In this document: one piece after another, positions 59,911 through 64,000 of the stretch
Position numbering within the stretch: the first letter of the stretch is position 1
Layout: every line of letters starts with the position of its first letter
From: Siphonodentalium dalli
Lineage: Eukaryota > Mollusca > Scaphopoda > Gadilida > Siphonodentaliidae
Assembly (NCBI GenBank): GCA_032622095.1
Contig: CP136064.1
Location: 113,822,004-113,886,003, forward strand
DNA: 64,000 nt
Direction: 5' to 3'
The notes under the pieces: model-generated
The model's input: only the letters and a program-made list of their open reading frames with translations
Database searches by the model: none
Told to the model about the DNA's origin: nothing
Made by a program: the position numbers and the translations under genes

Positions 59911-60759
59911 AGTTCAGCGATTATGTCAAACAATCCAAAATGGAATTACGAAGTCAATTGTTGAAACAGGCGATAATATTGATGTATCACAACTCGAGTG
60001 CGTGAACAGTTACCAGCGTGTCCCTTATAGGGATTATTTAACGGATACCGATGACCACCAATCGAGTTGAACATATATCACCCACAGGCGATAACACCAG
60101 TTTATTGCCTCCATCGATATGTTCCTGTATTATTTTTTTTCATTCGTCAAGTAAGTCACATGGCGCATACCTGATATTTTCTTGCCCGTCATGTGTACGC
60201 GCCATAACAGTGTTACCCGGCGTTGCCCGAGATAAAAGTAATGCTTTATGCTGTCTGTCAGTTACCAAATATAAACATAAGAATTGGCTGAATAGTTGTG
60301 AAAATGTTTTACCAATGCCATAGACTATAATCAGTATCCCTACTGCCCACCCCATCACGATACGAGCAGCATCACTATTGAAACCAATATATTATATACG
60401 CACAGTGAGTGTATCGTGACTTTATACACGTGTGGTGAAGCCGACGACAATGGTTCTTATCAATTTTACCATCACTCTCGCCGACATATATTTCCGATTC
60501 GCACAGCACCACTTTCAGACTATTTATACCACGACATGTATTCCTCGTGTTATATGCCTACACATGTATACTTGAGTTTATATGATAATTACTTTATTAA
60601 TGCCCCTGTGCGACCCCGTTCATAGACTGAAAGTTTCACTGAAACCCGAAGCTGAACTTGGAGAGGGGTTAATATCAAAAGTTACAGTTAATGGAACGAT
60701 AAGGAATGCAGAAAGTTAGAATGTATATGTAACACTAGATGTCAACATCGGCCATTTTT

Positions 60760-61410
60760 GTTAAAGAAATTCGGAAGAAAAACAATTGATGGCTCCCTTC
60801 GAGTGGTCACCCATACCAGAGGTCAACCCGAAGAGCCATGTGCAGTTTGGGGATCAATTGGATGAAAAATGTTGGTTGCAGGGCATGCCAAAGTATTTTG
60901 TGATGCAAATAGTATAATCCAAGATGGCGGCTAACGGCCATATTTTTAAACACATTTTGGTAGAGATCGATGGCTACCATCTAGAGATCACATCGAAGAT
61001 CCGTATGAAGTTTATTGATGATCGGACGAGGGATGTGGCCTGTAGGCGTACTGAAAGATGTAGTCATGCAAAGAGTAAAATACTAGATGGCCGCTGGCGG
61101 CCATGTTTTAAAGAAAATTCGGAAAACAATTGATGGCTCCCATCTAATGGTCATCCAGAAAATCCATTTGAAATTATGTGGATGAGTCTGTAGGGTGTTA
61201 CAAAGAATTTAGTCATGCAAAGAGTAAAATCCAAGATGGCTGCCGGCGGGCAAATTTTTCGTCGAAAATCGTCCTAAACATGCCTGTAAATTTTCAAAAC
61301 AATTCTCTAATAAATGCGGACTGCAAGGTTTGCCGATGGATTCAAATTTGAAATCCAAGATGACTGCTGGCAGCCATTATTATTATCTAGATGTCACCCC
61401 GAAGATCCAT
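60760..61410 (+). repeat. Tandem repeats of about 150 bp (AAGATGGC type)
   Basis: Units start with a variant of AATCCAAGATGGCGGCTAAC and include GGCCATATTTTTAAA, ATCGATGGCTACCATCTAG, a GAAGATCC segment and TAGTCATGCAAAGAGTAAAA. Starts are near 60918, 61083, 61231 and 61352. The inverted copy is at 57.5-57.8 kb, and a single unit end is at 62395-62430. Confidence 0.7.
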
Positions 61411-62110
61411 AAAATAAGTTAAGATCAGATCAGATAAGATAGTTATTGCAATACACCAATGCAGGCAGTTGCAAATAACAGAAAGTACAAGTAAATTAAA
61501 CAAAAACATAATATATGTGCATATAACAGTCAACAAGCGTATAACTATCCTATATGATTCTTAATTAAATATAAATATAACTCACTTGAGCCACGAATAA
61601 CAAATTTAGTCACAGGAATGAGCAGCTGTGTGTACATTGAAGGGCCTTATATTCTTTAACGATTATAATTAGACCTTGATTTTTTTTATCGACGTTTTTG
61701 CGTTCCTGTTATCGAAGTAGGCTGATGCATGGATATATAGAACGGCACACGTTTGTGAACCGATTAACGTTATGTCACGAGTTTGTTGCGAAGCGATGGT
61801 AAAACGGGAACGAGAACAAGTTTTACCTGGCGACACGACACATGCGAGCAATAACGTTAACACTTTCACACAACTGTTTTGTTCTATGTTTGTTGCACAT
61901 TATGAAGATGTTAGCTTGTAATTTTCTGAAATATAGGTCCCTATTGTTTTATTTATAAATTTATGATCTCTGAAGACGATACCTCATAATTTAGTGAAAA
62001 CATTTTCTGTTACAATTGATGTTCTCAATGGTGTCAACGTACGCGGTTTGCATTTTCCAAGGACAAGACAACATTTTTATATGAACGTTTTGAAATCTTC
62101 TGCATTTTGC

Positions 62111-62663
62111 AGGGGGGGGGGTCGGAAAAAAATTTCAGGCACGTATGGCATTTTTTCCCTTTCGATCATTTTTTGTACCCACCCACCCCCACCGCCAATT
62201 TTTTTTCCGTTTTCGGCAGTTTTTTCCGACCATTTTTTGAAACCCACCCCCCCTTTTAACACTAAAACAGAGATTTGCGGGGGGGAAATTCACTGTAAAC
62301 AGCTGTATATGAATTTCTGTGCATACTATTTATCATGGATGTTAACATAGACATGTAAATAGGAATGAGTAATTTTGAGGTCATTCGGCCAAAAAAACAT
62401 GGCTGCCAGCGGCCATCTTGGATTTCAAAATTTGCAACAAAATACAACACGATAACTGCCTGCAGTCAGTTTACCAGTTAGAATTACATTATTTCTCTCA
62501 TTCAAACTGGTTCAAAGTGGTTTTGAAGCCCAACTCATTGCCAAAACACTAAAAACAAGCAGGAATTTTTTTTTTTAGCGGAAAAAATTGCTTGTTGGTG
62601 GCTTTGACCACCCACCCACCCCGGCATACGTGCCGGAAGAATTTTTTTCACCCCCCCCCCCCC
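62111..62663. mobile_element. hAT-like MITE in the gene 3 intron
   Basis: An A-plus-poly-G start followed by TCGGAAAAAAATTTC and GGCACGTATG mirrors CATACGTGCCGGAAGAATTT plus poly-C at the right end. The direct repeat CTGCATTTTGC flanks it (62100-62110 and 62664-62674), which includes an 8-bp hAT-size duplication. Internal CCCACCCACCCCC segments also occur, inverted, in the element at 45173-46896, so both belong to one family. Confidence 0.75.
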
Positions 62664-63751
62664 CTGCATTTTGCTGTAATTTGCAAAAAAATAAACCAAT
62701 TGGTGTGCACTAAATATTATACTCATATACTCTGAACTGACAGACATATGGTAATAAACTGCTTTCAACTTCCCACACCGCAACTTGTCACAGCAGGATA
62801 CTGCTAGATACTTTTATTCCAATAACAAATTATACATGGTAATCCGGAACATGAATTAGTAACATAATGTGGGTGCGGGAAAACAGCACGGCGATTCAAA
62901 ATATTATACGGATATTTAAAGATGTATTTACGGTTCCAGACTTTCAGTTGTAAGATGGGGACTACAATTGAATACGATACCGCTGCATAACATGTTGAAA
63001 GCCTGCATGTTATATGACATTTAATCGATACCAGTGTATCATATATTAGAAAGATATGATACCACTTTCTTACAAAAAGATAAATGAGTAAATAAGTAAA
63101 ATAAAATAATATTTGTTTTTGCCATTAACGGAAACAATAGTACATATCATTCAATGTGTTTATCAAGTTCCACTTCTTGTTCCAATTGTGTAATTTTATA
63201 AAGTGGAGACTTAAATTTCTGGAACCCTTAATACGTCTTTAACATGTGAGTAACATAATTAAATTTTAAGGATTCAAATCAACATTACCACATATAAATC
63301 CACGTATAAGGGAGGGCTGTTAGACACCATAGTCACAGACTTACACATATTCATGTATTTCAATTGTATTGTTATATTCTGCAGAACTAAAGAGAACCGT
63401 TCTCTTTAGGGTGGTTTTTTTTTTATTTCTATTTCATTTCGCAATGTCTTTTCATAGCACACAACTTCAGCATATGAGTATATAATATACATTTGTCGGT
63501 CAATTACATTCACAAGAACACGACAGAAGCGCACAATTATTAGATTAATCTAAAGCTTGTAGATTGTATGTAAACTTAACATTTTTTCAACAAACAGGCC
63601 GTTGTTGAACTTACTATTTGAACATTTACCACCAATGGAGATGAATTCTTCTGAATGCATAATAGATAATATATTTTATAACTAAGTTGGAAAATCCATT
63701 TAGTGTCTAAAGAAAGCGTCAATGAACACGTGGATATTTTCTCTTCTCCAG

Positions 63752-64000
63752 GAGCAGCTATGTCCACCCCATTAAAGTTCCGGTGCCCGGTAGAGACGGG
63801 AATAATGATCTATCCAAACTCAGGGTGCAATAAATTTGTGCTGTGCCAAAAAGGCGTCGCCGATATTATGACGTGCGGAGAGGGATATGCGTTCGATGCA
63901 GAACAAAAGGTCTGTCGTCAGAATTCGGAAGTGGAGTGTCTCGAGGGGCGAAAGCAAGTGATATCACGTCGCAGACGAGAGGTAGAGGAGGCGCCAGAAG
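63752..64000 (+). CDS. Gene 3, exon 2: CBM14 domain, cut by window end
   Basis: The exon follows CTTCTCCAG and completes the codon begun by exon 1 (phase 1). A six-cysteine CBM14 domain spans 63783-63939 with the same spacing as genes 1 and 2. It has C-x-x-F in the second interval and G-Y-x-F-D before the fifth cysteine, so chitin-binding features are retained. RRRR at 63967-63978 is a likely convertase site, nine residues after the last cysteine. The frame is open to the window end. By comparison with genes 1 and 2, this is probably the last exon and a charged tail should follow. Confidence 0.85.

Larger units (their letters stand above)
57262..63751 (+). other. Intron 1 of gene 3 (6.49 kb, phase 1), repeat-rich
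   Basis: Starts GTGAGT and ends CTTCTCTTCTCCAG, both close to consensus. It contains inverted 57.5/61.2-kb repeats, a 292-bp-spaced duplication, part of the 38.4-kb repeat family, tandem repeats at 60.8-61.4 kb and a hAT-like MITE at 62.1-62.7 kb. Long poly-C or poly-G runs mark several of these. From 62.7 to 63.75 kb nothing else was recognised. Confidence 0.65.

Overview
The window looks like a stretch of nuclear genome from an invertebrate animal, most likely a marine lophotrochozoan such as a mollusc or a relative. The reasons are spliced genes with phase-1 introns and metazoan splice signals, AT-rich intergenic DNA, APE-type LINEs, and a dense mixture of small non-autonomous DNA transposons. 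The phylum is an inference from general character. No rRNA, tRNA or CRISPR array was recognised, and nothing looks bacterial.

Host genes. Three genes on the plus strand, at about 0.1-0.9 kb, 11.8-13.0 kb and 57.2-64.0+ kb, form a family in tandem. Each has a terminal exon entered in phase 1 that encodes one six-cysteine chitin-binding type-2 (CBM14, peritrophin-A-like) domain with identical cysteine spacing, C-x13-C-x5-C-x9-C-x12-C-x7-C. In each a basic proprotein-convertase-like site follows 4-9 residues after the last cysteine, and a low-complexity charged tail comes next. For the third gene the signal-peptide exon is also visible, with a TATA box, about 6.5 kb upstream. The family fits secreted extracellular-matrix, cuticle or shell-matrix proteins. 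Gene 1 lacks its first exon and gene 3 lacks its C-terminus because of the window edges.

Transposons by region. 2.0-2.3 kb: foldback element. 3.1-7.5 kb: a 4.4-kb element with about 670-bp terminal inverted repeats (TIRs) and a second inverted repeat nested inside. 7.9-10.1 kb: short hairpin elements. 15.5-17.2 kb: about 200-bp tandem repeats in both orientations around a cluster of TTAGTCA palindromes. 17.3-21.4 kb: several tandem-repeat families and a 1.4-kb element bounded by inverted 16-bp arrays. 22.1-30.8 kb: two decayed LINEs placed head to head, one carrying a TTAA-flanked MITE. 32.1-32.9 kb: foldback. 34.4-37.8 kb: a third LINE with an ORF1 remnant. 39.6-47.9 kb: a composite repeat (451-bp element, about 900-bp spacer, 451-bp element) present as an identical 1,353-bp tandem array and again, diverged and inverted, with a 1.7-kb hAT-like insertion. 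48.1-52.6 kb: a head-to-tail chain of five Helitron-like elements, split by a 1.6-kb TIR element. 54.2-56.3 kb: nested palindromes, tandem repeats and a fourth LINE fragment. The 6.5-kb intron of gene 3 holds further dispersed repeats and a second hAT-like MITE.

No autonomous DNA transposase or Helitron Rep/helicase was seen. All DNA elements here appear to be non-autonomous, and all LINE reading frames seen are broken.
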